A stretch of DNA of 64,000 bases from an uncultured bacterium (GCA_900547155.1 URFH01000011.1:1-64000), one strand, 5' to 3'. Shown: positions 34,533 through 43,642, numbered from the stretch's first letter. The notes: generated from the letters alone by a model not told the origin. Made by a program: numbers and translations.

Positions 34533-34560
34533 TTGCCAAGAAATTTTTTATTGCTATAAT
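34533..34560 (+). promoter_or_regulatory. tRNA-Asn promoter
   Basis: -35 TTGCCA (34533-34538), 16-bp spacer, extended -10 TGCTATAAT (hexamer 34555-34560). Predicted start about nine bases before the tRNA. Confidence 0.85.
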
Positions 34561-34575
34561 ATTTTTACAAGCTAT

Positions 34576-34650
<75 letters not shown>

Positions 34651-34655
34651 TTTAT

Positions 34656-34691
34656 AAAAAGAGTTTCCAAGATTTATGGAAACTCTTTTTT
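34656..34691 (+). terminator. tRNA-Asn terminator
   Basis: 14-bp stem AAAAAGAGTTTCCA/TGGAAACTCTTTTT followed by T-rich sequence, starting 6 bases after the tRNA. Confidence 0.92.
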
Positions 34692-34786
34692 GTTTTTTGT
34701 CCTAGGCTGCTTTACCTTAAATTACTGGGACAAGAAAAAAGCATGTGATAAACTTTTGAAAAGATTAACTGAAATGGAGTCAAAAA

Positions 34787-34903
34787 ATGGATAGCCAAAC
34801 GATTTTTACAATAATTGCAACCGGTATATTATTTTGTGGCCTTTTATACGGCGTTTATCGCTCTATTAAATACAATAAAAACCTTGCTGAACAAAAAAAA
34901 TAG
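34787..34903 (+). CDS. candidate 38-residue single-span membrane protein
   Basis: ATG 34787 has GGAG seven bases upstream. The frame encodes one membrane helix (FTIIATGILFCGLLYGVY) and a basic tail (RSIKYNKNLAEQKK). Such one-helix microproteins are commonly missed by annotation. It lies between tRNA-Asn and tRNA-Gln. Confidence 0.55.
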   Translation: MDSQTIFTIIATGILFCGLLYGVYRSIKYNKNLAEQKK

Positions 34904-35009
34904 GATAGACGCAAATACGCCTGAAGATTCGGCGGGTTCTCACGATTTGCATTTCCGGATAGCTGGCATGTTGCGTAAAACAAGTTCGATTTCACGCGAC
35001 AATTGTTGA

Positions 35010-35039
35010 GATGGGTTGAATGAGATTGTTCAACCCATC
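35010..35039. repeat. hairpin GATGGGTTGAA
   Basis: Perfect 11-bp inverted repeat (35010-35020 with 35029-35039), no T-run. Just before (from 34928) and again after tRNA-Gln (from 35232) is the phrase TTCTCACGAT, C or T, then GCATTTCCG, so the spacers around these tRNAs share a short repeat. Confidence 0.5.
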
Positions 35040-35066
35040 CTACTAATCTACATTTCGCGGAATATA

Positions 35067-35094
35067 TTGACCACAATCTTTATAGTGATAAAAT
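35067..35094 (+). promoter_or_regulatory. tRNA-Gln promoter
   Basis: -35 TTGACC (35067-35072), 16-bp spacer, -10 TAAAAT (35089-35094); start predicted about ten bases before the tRNA. Confidence 0.75.
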
Positions 35095-35110
35095 AATTAT
35101 GTGGTCACAT

Positions 35111-35181
35111 TCCGGGATCGTCTAACGGCAGGACAGGTGACTCTGGATCATCTAATCGTGGTTCGAATCCATGTCCCGGAG
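35111..35181 (+). tRNA. tRNA-Gln (CUG), CCA not encoded
   Basis: Acceptor TCCGGGA/TCCCGGA with discriminator G, anticodon stem GGTGA/TCATC with loop CTCTGGA (CTG), T loop TTCGAAT. It would read CAG. Confidence 0.92.
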
Positions 35182-35184
35182 ATT

Positions 35185-35216
35185 ATAAAAAAAAGACGCT
35201 ATGGGCGTCTTTTTTT
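35185..35216 (+). terminator. tRNA-Gln terminator
   Basis: A-run, stem GACGC/GCGTC, then seven T, directly after the tRNA. Confidence 0.9.
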
Positions 35217-35443
35217 GTGCGAGGATTGAAGATTTTGCGGATTCTCACGATTCGCATTTCCGTCGGAAATGCTCACTTAGTTCTACCCGTACGAGTATTC
35301 TCATCCGTAAGGCTCGTGCCGCTCGCCAACGGCTGAAGAGAATCCATGTTCCCGGGTATAAACCCCAACCTGCTAAATTTTCATCTTGATTATCCGTTTG
35401 GATTATATTATATTGGTATCATAAGTTAATTTTGGAGAAAAAG

Positions 35444-35686
35444 ATGACGCAAATAATAAAAGTAGCATGGGAATTGAACGAAAACTCTGAAAATCGTTAC
35501 CAGCTCGTATATGAAATCGCTGAACTTGCTAAAAAGCTTGTTGACGAATATCAGATGAAAAAACCTAAAGACGAACTCGGATATGAGGAGTTCAATTTTG
35601 ATAACAGCATTAAAAAAGAAAATCCGATTGAGCATGCAATAATGGTTAAGGCTTCTGAGGCTGACGAAAGCAGACTCGTCGGATAA
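35444..35686 (+). CDS. rpoZ: RNA polymerase omega subunit-like protein
   Basis: 80 residues from ATG 35444, which has GGAG six bases upstream; the TTG at 35432 is less likely. The segment ENRYQLVYEIAELAKKLVDE matches the omega helix that binds beta-prime, and NPIEHAIMVKASEAD corresponds to the conserved final stretch (usually PVVxALREI). Omega helps fold and stabilise the beta-prime subunit. The match is by pattern only, hence moderate confidence. Confidence 0.6.
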   Translation: MTQIIKVAWELNENSENRYQLVYEIAELAKKLVDEYQMKKPKDELGYEEFNFDNSIKKENPIEHAIMVKASEADESRLVG

Positions 35687-35763
35687 AATCGGCTTATTTT
35701 TAGATTTTGATTTGAAAAAAGAGCTCTTTTGGGGGGTAGTGGATTATATTTTTTGCGTTAAAA

Positions 35764-35888
35764 GCGAGTAGGAGAGGATTTGACTTTGGAGTGACTATGG
35801 AGGAGGGCTCAAAAATCCCGTCACAACACATTTAACGCGGCGTGCCCGGGGGAATCGGAACGGAAAAGTCAAATCTTCTCCTACTCGC
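35764..35888. repeat. hairpin family A, copy 3
   Basis: Arms 35764-35787 and 35865-35888 match 23 of 24. The 77-bp core (35788-35864) starts GGAGTGACTATGGAGGAGG and ends GGGGGAATCGGAACGGA. It separates the omega-like gene from a convergent glycosyltransferase whose stop is 8 bp past the right arm. Confidence 0.82.
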
Positions 35889-35895
35889 CTGATTT

Positions 35896-37650
35896 TCAAT
35901 GCTTTCTTTTTTTGAACAGGAAATATTTCACCTTTCCATCTAAATAAAAGACGGGCGTGTATTCTTCATTGATAAAATTGCAGATTTTTCCCGCATAACT
36001 GCAAAAATCCTCCACATCAAAGCACACATAAGGCATTGTGTTCAAAAGAAAATAATCCGGAGGGTCTTTTTTAAGGTCGCTGAGGATGTTTTCTTCGCCG
36101 AAAAGCTCTACATTGGGCGTAATCAGGTAGTAATATTTTTCATGCGTCGGGCGCTCTGTCAGGAAGTTGATTATTGAAGATTCCGGAACAGAAAGGATTT
36201 TTGCGCCCTGCGGAGTGTTTTTTTCAATGTAATTCACAAGCTCCTGCATATAACGCAGCTCTTTTTTCACATAAATCGTGCCCCTTTGCGTCGTCACCGG
36301 ATAACGATGAAAAATCGTCTGCTTTATAAAAAGGTCTGTGAAATACAAAATTGAAAAAATCGCTAAAATCGTTGCTAATACGGCATTCCAATGATTTTTA
36401 TCGATTTTTTTGCTGACTTTGCAAAGATATTTTGAACAAAAAATGACAAACGGCACGCTCAAAGCTGCTGCGGGGAAAGTTCCGTAACATTCCAGCTGAA
36501 TGCTCGCAATACCCTTAACCGAAACCGTTATTGTCGAAGCCAGCAGGAAAATGTACATAATATCTTCTGTGCTGATTTCCTCTTTTTTGTAAATTTTTCT
36601 TCCCAAAAAGACGCAAAATCCCGCAAAAATCACAATACAAGCGATTCCGAGCCAGTCGAAAATTACAGGCTGCTGAGCCTTGAACATGTTAAAAATAACA
36701 ACGCAAAAAATCAGGACAAAACCCGTGTAAAGCGAATAAAAAAGCATTTTTCGGGTAATTTTCGCTTTTAAGCAGTTTAAACCGTATAAAACGCCGGAAA
36801 GCGGCAGAAGAACGGCAAAAAGCTTTAAAAAATCAATAATTGAAAATTTTACAAAAAAGTTGTTGTAATAAAGCCCGTATCTTACATAAAGATTCTGAAA
36901 AGACGGGGTTTGTGAAAGGTTGTGAGCGTATTTTCCCGCCTCCAGAAGATTATTTATGCCCGCTCCCTGCAATATAAGAACAAATGTCGAAACAGCAGGG
37001 ATTACGAAGAAAGAAGAGGCTGCAGCAAGTTTTGATTTTAAATTTATCCTTAAAAATGGCAAAATCACAAAAAGCAGCGCAAAATAAGGCGCATGTTCTA
37101 TCTTGTTTCCGAATGAAAAGCCTGCAAACAAAAACGCCAGACACAAAAACAGGCTTTTTCGTTCTTTAATAAACGCAAGAAAAGCTCCCGCTGACAAAAA
37201 ATAGCCGATAAGCGCATAAACCGCAGCATAAGCGTACGGGAATGAAAAATTGTGCAGCACTTTGCCGAATACGCATGACGGCAGCGCTAAAAGCGCCAAA
37301 AAAAAGGCTGTTATGTTGTTTGTGAAGTATTTTGTTATGTAAAACATTGCCGAAACTATTAAAATCGACGAAAAAAGCCCCAGAAAGTAGAGCGTTGACA
37401 GCTTTGTGCCAAAAATCATAAAGGCAAGCGCATTAATCTGGTAAGAAACAGCCCCGTAAACATTGAACAAATCCCTGAAAAGCACCTTTCCTTCAAGCAT
37501 TTGCCAGGGCAGGACGGCTTCTCTGCCGACATCAATAATAAAAGAATCGCTTTTTGCATATGTAATTATAAAAAGCAAAATAGTTATCAAAATCAATCCC
37601 GAAAGCTCTTTCAGGCTGTATTTTTGCGCAAACTCTTTAAATTTGTCCAT
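35896..37650 (-). CDS. polytopic GT-C type glycosyltransferase-like membrane protein
   Basis: 584 residues with about 11 hydrophobic helices and a C-terminal soluble domain (about 455-584). The first extracytoplasmic loop has DVGREAVLPWQMLEG, in the place of the catalytic acidic loop of PMT/ArnT-like GT-C enzymes, which use lipid-linked sugars outside the membrane. ATG 37650 has GGTGA upstream. It runs opposite to the adjacent GT2 gene. Acceptor and sugar are unknown; protein or polysaccharide glycosylation is the likely theme. Confidence 0.75.
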   Translation of the reverse strand: MDKFKEFAQKYSLKELSGLILITILLFIITYAKSDSFIIDVGREAVLPWQMLEGKVLFRDLFNVYGAVSYQINALAFMIFGTKLSTLYFLGLFSSILIVSAMFYITKYFTNNITAFFLALLALPSCVFGKVLHNFSFPYAYAAVYALIGYFLSAGAFLAFIKERKSLFLCLAFLFAGFSFGNKIEHAPYFALLFVILPFLRINLKSKLAAASSFFVIPAVSTFVLILQGAGINNLLEAGKYAHNLSQTPSFQNLYVRYGLYYNNFFVKFSIIDFLKLFAVLLPLSGVLYGLNCLKAKITRKMLFYSLYTGFVLIFCVVIFNMFKAQQPVIFDWLGIACIVIFAGFCVFLGRKIYKKEEISTEDIMYIFLLASTITVSVKGIASIQLECYGTFPAAALSVPFVIFCSKYLCKVSKKIDKNHWNAVLATILAIFSILYFTDLFIKQTIFHRYPVTTQRGTIYVKKELRYMQELVNYIEKNTPQGAKILSVPESSIINFLTERPTHEKYYYLITPNVELFGEENILSDLKKDPPDYFLLNTMPYVCFDVEDFCSYAGKICNFINEEYTPVFYLDGKVKYFLFKKRKH

Positions 37651-37846
37651 AAATCACCGTTTATTCTTGTTTGTAAAACTGATTTTGATTATACTATGAA
37701 TAAGAAAGCCCTGAAAAATTTTGTGAAATGGAAAAAACAGCTTGAACAAAATTTTGAAGCGGAATTTTGAAAAGGCGGGCAGCATTGCGGAAAAGAAGAG
37801 TTTACGGCGGGCTGCGGCGCAGAATTAAGTGGGAGATGGAGTTAAT

Positions 37847-38641
37847 ATGTTAAATAACAAGAAAATTGCGGTAATTATGCCCGCGTACAATGCGGAAAAA
37901 ACGCTGGAAATCACTTATAACGAGCTTTACAAGGATATTGTCGATGAGATTATCCTCGTGGATGACAATTCTTCCGACAAAACAAAAGAAGTCGCAAAGC
38001 GCCTGAATATAACAACGATTGTCCATGATAAAAACAAAGGCTACGGCGGAAACCAGAAAACCTGCTACACTGCTGCGCTGAAAACCGATGCGGATATCGT
38101 GATAATGGTACATCCTGATTATCAATATACCCCGAAACTCGTGCCTGCAATGGCTGCAATGCTTGCTTTTGATGAATATGACGCCTGTATCGCCTCCAGA
38201 TTCATAGGGAAAAGCGCGCTGAAAGGCGGAATGCCCTTTTACAAGTTTGTTGCGAATAAAATCCTTACTTTTTGCCAGAATGTGCTCATGAATGAGCGCC
38301 TGACAGAATATCACACCGGTTTTAGGGCGTTTACAAGAGAGGTGCTTGAAAAATGCCCGCTCAAAGACTGCAATGACGATTTTGTTTTTGACAATGAAAT
38401 GCTTGCGTTAATTTTTTATAAAGGGTTCACTATCGGGCAAATAAGCTGCCCGACAAAATACTTCCCCGATGCCTCTTCAATCAACTTTTTAAGAAGCTGC
38501 AAGTATGGTTTTGGCGTACTGGGGGTCAGTTTCAAATATTTCCTCGCAAAAGCGGGTATTTACAAATCTAAAATCTTTAAAAACGACGCCAGAGTGCTCG
38601 ACCCGTCCGAGGAATTGCCATATTATGAACAAAATAACTAA
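37847..38641 (+). CDS. family 2 glycosyltransferase, dolichol/polyprenyl-phosphate type
   Basis: 264 residues from ATG 37847, which has GGAGATGGAG upstream. GT-A fold motifs: IAVIMPAYNAEKTLE, EIILVDDNSSDKT, HDKNKGYGGNQKTCY, and the HPDYQYTP segment in the catalytic region. These match polyprenol-phosphate mannosyl/glucosyltransferases, which would supply the lipid-linked sugar used by the GT-C proteins encoded beside it. A final amphipathic segment (FLRSCKYGFGVLGVSFKYFLAKAG) may bind the membrane. Its end overlaps the next gene by 17 bp. Confidence 0.9.
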   Translation: MLNNKKIAVIMPAYNAEKTLEITYNELYKDIVDEIILVDDNSSDKTKEVAKRLNITTIVHDKNKGYGGNQKTCYTAALKTDADIVIMVHPDYQYTPKLVPAMAAMLAFDEYDACIASRFIGKSALKGGMPFYKFVANKILTFCQNVLMNERLTEYHTGFRAFTREVLEKCPLKDCNDDFVFDNEMLALIFYKGFTIGQISCPTKYFPDASSINFLRSCKYGFGVLGVSFKYFLAKAGIYKSKIFKNDARVLDPSEELPYYEQNN

Positions 38642-40040
38642 TTTTTTTAATGACAAAGAACAAAGATTTAATCTGCTAATGCTGATTGCGTTTGCGTTAA
38701 TCTCGGTTTTTGTTGTTTTTCATCATGAAATATGGCGGGATGAGGCTTATGTATGGGTGCTTTGCCGTGATTGCGGCTTTTTTGAGCTGTGGAAAAATGT
38801 AGCTGTCGAGGGTCATCCTCCATTGTGGTATATTCTTGTTCTGCCGCTGGCAAAATCGGGGCTGAGCGTGTTTTCAATGCAGATTCTCGCTTGGTTTTTT
38901 GCTGTTTTAGGGGCTGCGTTTTTTGTTTTTAAGTCGCCTTTTAATAATTTCTTAAAATTTACCTTTTTATTCAGCTCGGGGCTGCTATACTGGCATGCAG
39001 TGATTGCAAGAAGCTATTCGCTTTTTCCGTTGCTTGTATTTTTGCTTGCGTATTTATACCCTAAAAGCAAAGACCACCCGTACTTGTACGGGTGCGTATT
39101 GGCGCTGGCTGCCAATACGCATGTGATACTGTTTGGTTTTTGTGCGGCCCTGCTGGGTGTTTTTGTGTGGGATAACGTAATAAAAAACAGCGCACAAGCA
39201 AAAAGCAAAATTCCGCAAATTATAACGGCCTGCGTTGTTTCTGTTGATTTTTTGTTGATGGGGTTGTTCATTTTAATAGGCAAATCGCACAATATTTGTA
39301 TTAATGATTATGTTCGCCCAGGATTCTGGACAGTGTTTGAAAAACTGTCCGGCGGAATCAACGGTATTTCTGCTTTTGCATATATTCTTGTGATTTTTCT
39401 TTTGTGGTTTTCTTATGTGCTTTACAAAGAGAACAAAAAGCTGCTTTTTGTCTTTTGGGCGTCTTTTGTTTATCAGTTTTTAATTTATAAATTCATCTGG
39501 GGAATATTGCCGCAGAGAGCATTTTCGCTTTTTCTTGTGGTTTTGTTTTGCTTGTGGGTGATTTTTGAAAAAAGAACAAAAATGATAAATTATTTGCAGA
39601 TTGTACTTGCGTTTATATTTTTGTCTTCGTTTTTGATTGGCACAAAATACGTTACGCAGGATTTGCTTTATGATTTTTCGGGCAGCAAAAACACTGCTGC
39701 TTATATAAAACAGCAGCTCGGTGCGAATACGCTTATTGTTACCGATGATTCAGAAACAAAGGCTGGAATTTTCGCATATTCTCCCGGATTGCGATTCTGG
39801 TCGCTTTCTGCCGGAAAGTTTTATACAACAGAGAACTGGGTTCAGGGAAAAAAGGAGAAAAATCAGCTGGCGCTTCCGTCTGAATTTTTGGAGGGCAATA
39901 CGTACCTTGTTACGACGCGAATAGGTATTCCTGTTTTACCGCACAATATAAAATGCGTTCCGGTATATAGCAATCCTGTCAAAGTAATACATGAAAACGA
40001 GGATTTCGTTATTTGCAGGCTGGTTGGAAACAAAAAATAA
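38625..40040 (+). CDS. GT-C type glycosyltransferase-like membrane protein
   Basis: 471 residues starting inside the end of the GT2 gene (MNKITNFFNDKEQRF). The first periplasmic loop has HHEIWRDEAYVWVL, the Arg-Asp-Glu motif typical of PMT_2/ArnT-like enzymes, then VEGHPPLWYILVLPLAKSG. About ten membrane helices follow and a soluble C-terminal part. It is a tandem paralogue of the next gene (matching HEIWxDEAxVWxL and EGHPxxxYxLVxPxAK). Likely transfers a sugar from the polyprenyl phosphate made by the coupled GT2. Confidence 0.85.
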   Translation: MNKITNFFNDKEQRFNLLMLIAFALISVFVVFHHEIWRDEAYVWVLCRDCGFFELWKNVAVEGHPPLWYILVLPLAKSGLSVFSMQILAWFFAVLGAAFFVFKSPFNNFLKFTFLFSSGLLYWHAVIARSYSLFPLLVFLLAYLYPKSKDHPYLYGCVLALAANTHVILFGFCAALLGVFVWDNVIKNSAQAKSKIPQIITACVVSVDFLLMGLFILIGKSHNICINDYVRPGFWTVFEKLSGGINGISAFAYILVIFLLWFSYVLYKENKKLLFVFWASFVYQFLIYKFIWGILPQRAFSLFLVVLFCLWVIFEKRTKMINYLQIVLAFIFLSSFLIGTKYVTQDLLYDFSGSKNTAAYIKQQLGANTLIVTDDSETKAGIFAYSPGLRFWSLSAGKFYTTENWVQGKKEKNQLALPSEFLEGNTYLVTTRIGIPVLPHNIKCVPVYSNPVKVIHENEDFVICRLVGNKK

Positions 40041-40059
40041 GGATTAACGGAGAAAATCG

Positions 40060-41598
40060 ATGGAAAATAAAAAATCGTTAAAAATAAATATTTTGCTGAC
40101 CGTACTTTTTGCTCTTTTCACGCTCAATACCGTGCTAAGACATGAAATCTGGGCTGATGAGGCGCAGGTGTGGCTTCTGGTGAAATATTTATCACCTGTG
40201 GGGCTTTTAAAACATCTTGTGAACGAAGGGCATCCGTCGTTTTTCTACTTTCTGGTAATGCCTTTTGCCAAAATGAATTTTTCAATAATGGCAATGCAGA
40301 TAATATGCTGGTTGGGAACGGTTTTTGGTGCGTTTTTGATATTGCAGTTCTCGCCTTTTTCAAAATTTGCAAAGTTTTCTATACTGACCGGCGGGTGTTT
40401 TTTGTATTTTTTCCCTGTTATTGCCCGCAGCTATTCGATTTTGCCGTTTCTTGTGACGGCAGCGGCGTATTTATACCCGAAAAGCAAGGAGCGCCCGTAT
40501 CTGTATGCGATTGTTCTTGCGTTGATTGCTAATACGCATGTTATTATGTTTGGTTTTTCGGGGATTCTGGGGTGCATATTTTTATACGATAATTTTATAA
40601 AACCGTTTAAAACCCTGACAAAAAACGAAAAAATCAAGTTTGGAGCGGCATTCGGGGTTGTTTTTGCCGGTTTGCTTGCTGTTGTTTTGCAGCTGAAGGG
40701 TACAAGTTCAAGCAATTCCTGTATTGGTTTGAATTTTGACTACATCGGGATGAATGTATATCACACAATGCTCGAGTTTTTCACAAATGTCATTGATAAC
40801 ACTGCGATAAACATGGCTCCTGTTGTCAGTTCTGCGGCAATGATGAAAACTTATCAGGCAAGCTGGGCAGTTGTGGCGGCTTCACTCGTGCTTTTGGCGC
40901 TTACGTTCCTGTCCGTTGTGATTTTTGCGCTTGTGAATGTAAGGGCGTTTTTGACGGTTGCTGCGGGGATTGGATTTCAGCTGTTTGTTTATATTTTTGC
41001 TTATTCCGCATTTATTTATCCTAACAGAATCGGCACTGCTTATTTAATCATGATTTTTGCGTTCTGGATGGTGCTTTCTGACGCTAATTTCAAAGAAAAA
41101 TACCGAATAGTCACAAAAAAATCCTTGAATATAATTCTTGCGTTGATGTTTCTCGTCACAATCATGAACGGCGTGAGATATACAATCGGTGATTTGACCG
41201 GAAATTATTCATCTGCAAAGGTAACTGCGCAATTTATCCAGAAAAATATCCCTGAAAACGCCTTATTAATCACAACTCAGGACCCGTTCTCGCTCGGTTT
41301 GTACTATTATCTGCCCAAAAACCGCATGTGGTCGATTATGCAGCGAAAATATATAAATTATGTTGTCTGGGACAAAAGCCTGCTTATTGGCAGAATGCAA
41401 AAGGATTGGTCTTTGATTGTCAGAAGACGTTTTTCCGAGGAAATGAAACATCAGCCGATTTATGTGGTAACTCCGTCGTATGATTTCGGGCGCGGGCTTG
41501 AGATTTTCAATAAAGATGACTGGAAAATGATTTATCTTTCCCCGCCGTCCATTGCTTACGGCGAGGGGTTTGCTATTTATAAATTTACAGGCAGGTAA
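40060..41598 (+). CDS. GT-C type glycosyltransferase-like membrane protein, tandem paralogue
   Basis: 512 residues. RHEIWADEAQVWLLVKYLS, NEGHPSFFYFLVMPFAKMN and QIICWLGTVFGAFL align with the preceding protein, showing a tandem duplication; overall identity is modest, so it is old. GGAG lies before ATG 40060, 19 bp after the previous stop. Having two diverged copies suggests different acceptors or sugars. Confidence 0.85.
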   Translation: MENKKSLKINILLTVLFALFTLNTVLRHEIWADEAQVWLLVKYLSPVGLLKHLVNEGHPSFFYFLVMPFAKMNFSIMAMQIICWLGTVFGAFLILQFSPFSKFAKFSILTGGCFLYFFPVIARSYSILPFLVTAAAYLYPKSKERPYLYAIVLALIANTHVIMFGFSGILGCIFLYDNFIKPFKTLTKNEKIKFGAAFGVVFAGLLAVVLQLKGTSSSNSCIGLNFDYIGMNVYHTMLEFFTNVIDNTAINMAPVVSSAAMMKTYQASWAVVAASLVLLALTFLSVVIFALVNVRAFLTVAAGIGFQLFVYIFAYSAFIYPNRIGTAYLIMIFAFWMVLSDANFKEKYRIVTKKSLNIILALMFLVTIMNGVRYTIGDLTGNYSSAKVTAQFIQKNIPENALLITTQDPFSLGLYYYLPKNRMWSIMQRKYINYVVWDKSLLIGRMQKDWSLIVRRRFSEEMKHQPIYVVTPSYDFGRGLEIFNKDDWKMIYLSPPSIAYGEGFAIYKFTGR

Positions 41599-41612
41599 GC
41601 GCCGGCTTTTGG

Positions 41613-41646
41613 AACTTTTCGGAGGGGGCACCAATCCCGAAAAGTT
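41613..41646 (+). terminator. hairpin after glycosyltransferase cluster
   Basis: Stem AACTTTTCGG/CCGAAAAGTT (41613-41622 with 41637-41646), 15 bp after the stop. It overlaps the left arm of the large hairpin at 41644 by three bases, so the two folds compete. Confidence 0.45.
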
Positions 41647-41726
41647 TATAAAGAGGAATTAGATTTTAGAACCGTAAAAGCGGCGCAGCCCGTTCCGGTT
41701 CTAAAATCTAAATCCTCTTTATAAAC
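41644..41726. repeat. hairpin family B, copy 2
   Basis: Arms of 30 bp (41644-41673 with 41697-41726) match at 29 positions. The 23-nt apex (41674-41696; GTAAAAGCGGCG then CAGCCCGTTCC) resembles that of the mutS terminator hairpin at 3403-3424, with unrelated arms. Confidence 0.75.
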
Positions 41727-41774
41727 GCCCCCACCCACAAACGCCCCAATCCCCCATCAAAAAGTAATATTAAT

Positions 41775-41803
41775 TTGTGGAAAATACCCTTTTCCATTAT
41801 AAT
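41775..41803 (+). promoter_or_regulatory. MFS transporter promoter
   Basis: -35 TTGTGG (41775-41780), 17-bp spacer, -10 TATAAT (41798-41803); leader about 25 nt with TGGAGGGGAA before the ATG. Confidence 0.7.
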
Positions 41804-41834
41804 TAACATGTTAAATATTTTATGTGGAGGGGAA

Positions 41835-43205
41835 ATGAACGACGGGTGTCTTCGCAAGCTCAATACTTTTCAATTATTGAATTTTTGTCTGGGCTTTTTT
41901 GGTTTACAGTTTGCCTGGCAGATGAGAATTATTCTCTCAGGGCCGGTTACGGAAGGGCTCGGGGCTTCGCCTTTGATTTTCGGGCTGATTTGGCTTGCGG
42001 GGCCGGTTACGGGCATGGTTGTGCAGCCAATTATCGGCGCTTTGAGCGATAATACGCAAACACCGTTCGGAAGAAGACGTCCTTATCTCCTGCTGGGTGC
42101 GATTCTCGCAAGTTTGGCTCTGTGGGCGTTCCCTAACTCCGAAACCATAGCGCAATTTATTGCAAACAAACTCCATTTTGCGCTGCCGGCTGTGGGCGGG
42201 CTGCTTGTTGCTGCTGTTATGATTTGGATTATTGACGCTTGCGTTAATGCTGCTCAAGGGCCATATAGAGCGCTTATCCCTGATAATATTGTTCCTGAAC
42301 AGCACTCAATTGCAAATGCGTACCTGAGTTTTGCTATCGGGCTGGGCTCTGTAATCGCTGCGGGGACTGCTCCGATTTTGAAAAAGGTTTTTGATTACCA
42401 GATGTCTGTCACAGCGCAGTTTATAATGGCTGCACTCGCTTTTTCGCTCGCTATGATATGGACTTGCATGACTTTTAGGGAAAATAGCGCGGCTAAAGCC
42501 GAAGAAAACCCCAAAAAGGCTAAATCTTCCTTTATCGAAGACTTAAAAACCTTTTTTAAATCCTCGCCTGAGGTGTTCAAAATCTGTTTTGTGCAGTTTT
42601 TCACCTGGATTGGCGTGATGAGTATGTTCATCTTCTTTACGCAGTTTTCTGTTCACACAGTGTTCGGAATTCCTGATTTGTCGGCGGCTGCGGATTCTGT
42701 AGTCGCTAAATATGCTGACTTAAACGCACAGGCGACGAATTTTGCGTCGATTTGCTTTGCTGTATTCAATTTGATTTGCTTTTTGGTTTCAATCCCGATT
42801 GGAATCCTGTCCACAAAATACGGAAACAAAAAAGTCCACATGATTGCGGTTGCTTCAATGGCTCTGGCTTATATTTTGATGGCGTTTACCACTGATTCGC
42901 GTGCGATTATGGCGCTTATGGCTTTTGCGGGCATAGGCTGGGCAAGCATTCTTTCTCTGCCTTTTGCAATGCTGTCCGAGTACATCCAAAAAGGCTCTGA
43001 AGGAGCGGTAATGGGCATTTTTAACATCTTTATCGCCGGCCCTCAAATACTTGTATGTACTTTGCTCGCATGGTTTATTTCAAAATGTGTATTTGATACA
43101 CCTGCAGGAATAAATTATCACTGGGAATATACTTTTGTGGTTGGAGCGGTAGTTCTGCTCATAGCTGCGATTGTTACGTATTTTATAAACGAAAAACAAC
43201 CCTAA
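41835..43205 (+). CDS. MFS sugar transporter, GPH/SLC45-like
   Basis: 457 residues and about 12 membrane helices. The loop GALSDNTQTPFGRRRPYLLLG is the hallmark of the glycoside-pentoside-hexuronide / sucrose-type symporter group; ANAYLSFAIGLGSVIAAG and the late IPIGILSTKYGNKK repeat the MFS A motif. ATG 41835 with GGAGGGG at seven bases is preferred to a GTG at 41775, which lies within the -35. Probably imports a disaccharide or oligosaccharide with H+ or Na+; no sugar enzyme adjoins it. Confidence 0.9.
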   Translation: MNDGCLRKLNTFQLLNFCLGFFGLQFAWQMRIILSGPVTEGLGASPLIFGLIWLAGPVTGMVVQPIIGALSDNTQTPFGRRRPYLLLGAILASLALWAFPNSETIAQFIANKLHFALPAVGGLLVAAVMIWIIDACVNAAQGPYRALIPDNIVPEQHSIANAYLSFAIGLGSVIAAGTAPILKKVFDYQMSVTAQFIMAALAFSLAMIWTCMTFRENSAAKAEENPKKAKSSFIEDLKTFFKSSPEVFKICFVQFFTWIGVMSMFIFFTQFSVHTVFGIPDLSAAADSVVAKYADLNAQATNFASICFAVFNLICFLVSIPIGILSTKYGNKKVHMIAVASMALAYILMAFTTDSRAIMALMAFAGIGWASILSLPFAMLSEYIQKGSEGAVMGIFNIFIAGPQILVCTLLAWFISKCVFDTPAGINYHWEYTFVVGAVVLLIAAIVTYFINEKQP

Positions 43206-43270
43206 TATTACGAAATATTACAACTTCCGATACATGCGAAACCATGAATACGACTGGATTTGACATGAAC

Positions 43271-43286
43271 GTAAACTTTTGTTTAC
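43271..43286. promoter_or_regulatory. palindromic operator-like site
   Basis: GTAAAC-TTTT-GTTTAC, perfectly symmetrical, 37 bp before a TATAAT. Related to the palindrome over the 26.1-kb promoter. Confidence 0.4.
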
Positions 43287-43322
43287 AAATAAAATCGGGC
43301 AAAACTCTTCACAAATCAGCTC

Positions 43323-43436
43323 TATAATGGTTTAATAGACTTAACAAAAATATTAAACGAATTAGAGATTAATGACTTTGGGAGGAGATTTGGGACTAAA
43401 CCAAATCAAAGAGCCGGAAAAACGGCTCTTTTTGTT
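43323..43436 (+). ncRNA. candidate small RNA with its own promoter and terminator
   Basis: -10 TATAAT at 43323-43328, predicted start near 43335, and a strong terminator AAAGAGCCG/CGGCTCTTT with T-run (43408-43436). The roughly 100-nt body includes the hairpin GATTTGG/CCAAATC (43387-43407) and GGGAGGAG. The only ATG frame (from 43371) runs through the terminator. It ends just before a convergent small gene. No strong -35 is seen. Confidence 0.45.
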
Positions 43437-43438
43437 TT

Positions 43439-43624
43439 CTATTCGTATTTTACATAGGAATACGCATAGTTTACAGCGGAATAGTCGAGTTCTGACGGTA
43501 GTTTTTTGATTTCATCGACTGTGTCCAAATATCTCTTCAACGCAACTTTTAATGCTGATTCAACTGATTTTGCGTCGCTGATTATAAGACCCGATTCGTT
43601 GTTGATTGCAGAAAAAATGTTCAT
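43439..43624 (-). CDS. small unknown protein (61 aa)
   Basis: Not recognised. Acidic-helical product (SVESALKVALKRYLDTVDEIKK) with a tyrosine-rich C-terminus. AAGGAT lies upstream of ATG 43624, and an operator-like array overlaps its promoter region. Size and regulation recall small regulatory or antitoxin-type proteins, but no partner gene is present. Confidence 0.55.
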   Translation of the reverse strand: MNIFSAINNESGLIISDAKSVESALKVALKRYLDTVDEIKKLPSELDYSAVNYAYSYVKYE

Positions 43625-43642
43625 TGTTTAAAAATCCTTATA

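Noticed and set aside
34815-35009. 64-codon frame overlapping the small membrane protein
   Set aside because: Different frame from the 38-residue protein with the ribosome site; continues into shared spacer repeats.
35201-35389. 62-codon frame after tRNA-Gln
   Set aside because: Begins in the tRNA terminator and covers the spacer repeat seen also near 34930; no ribosome site.
37696-37770. 24-codon frame before the GT2 gene
   Set aside because: Its ATG directly abuts a TATACT -10 and has no ribosome site; probably leader sequence.
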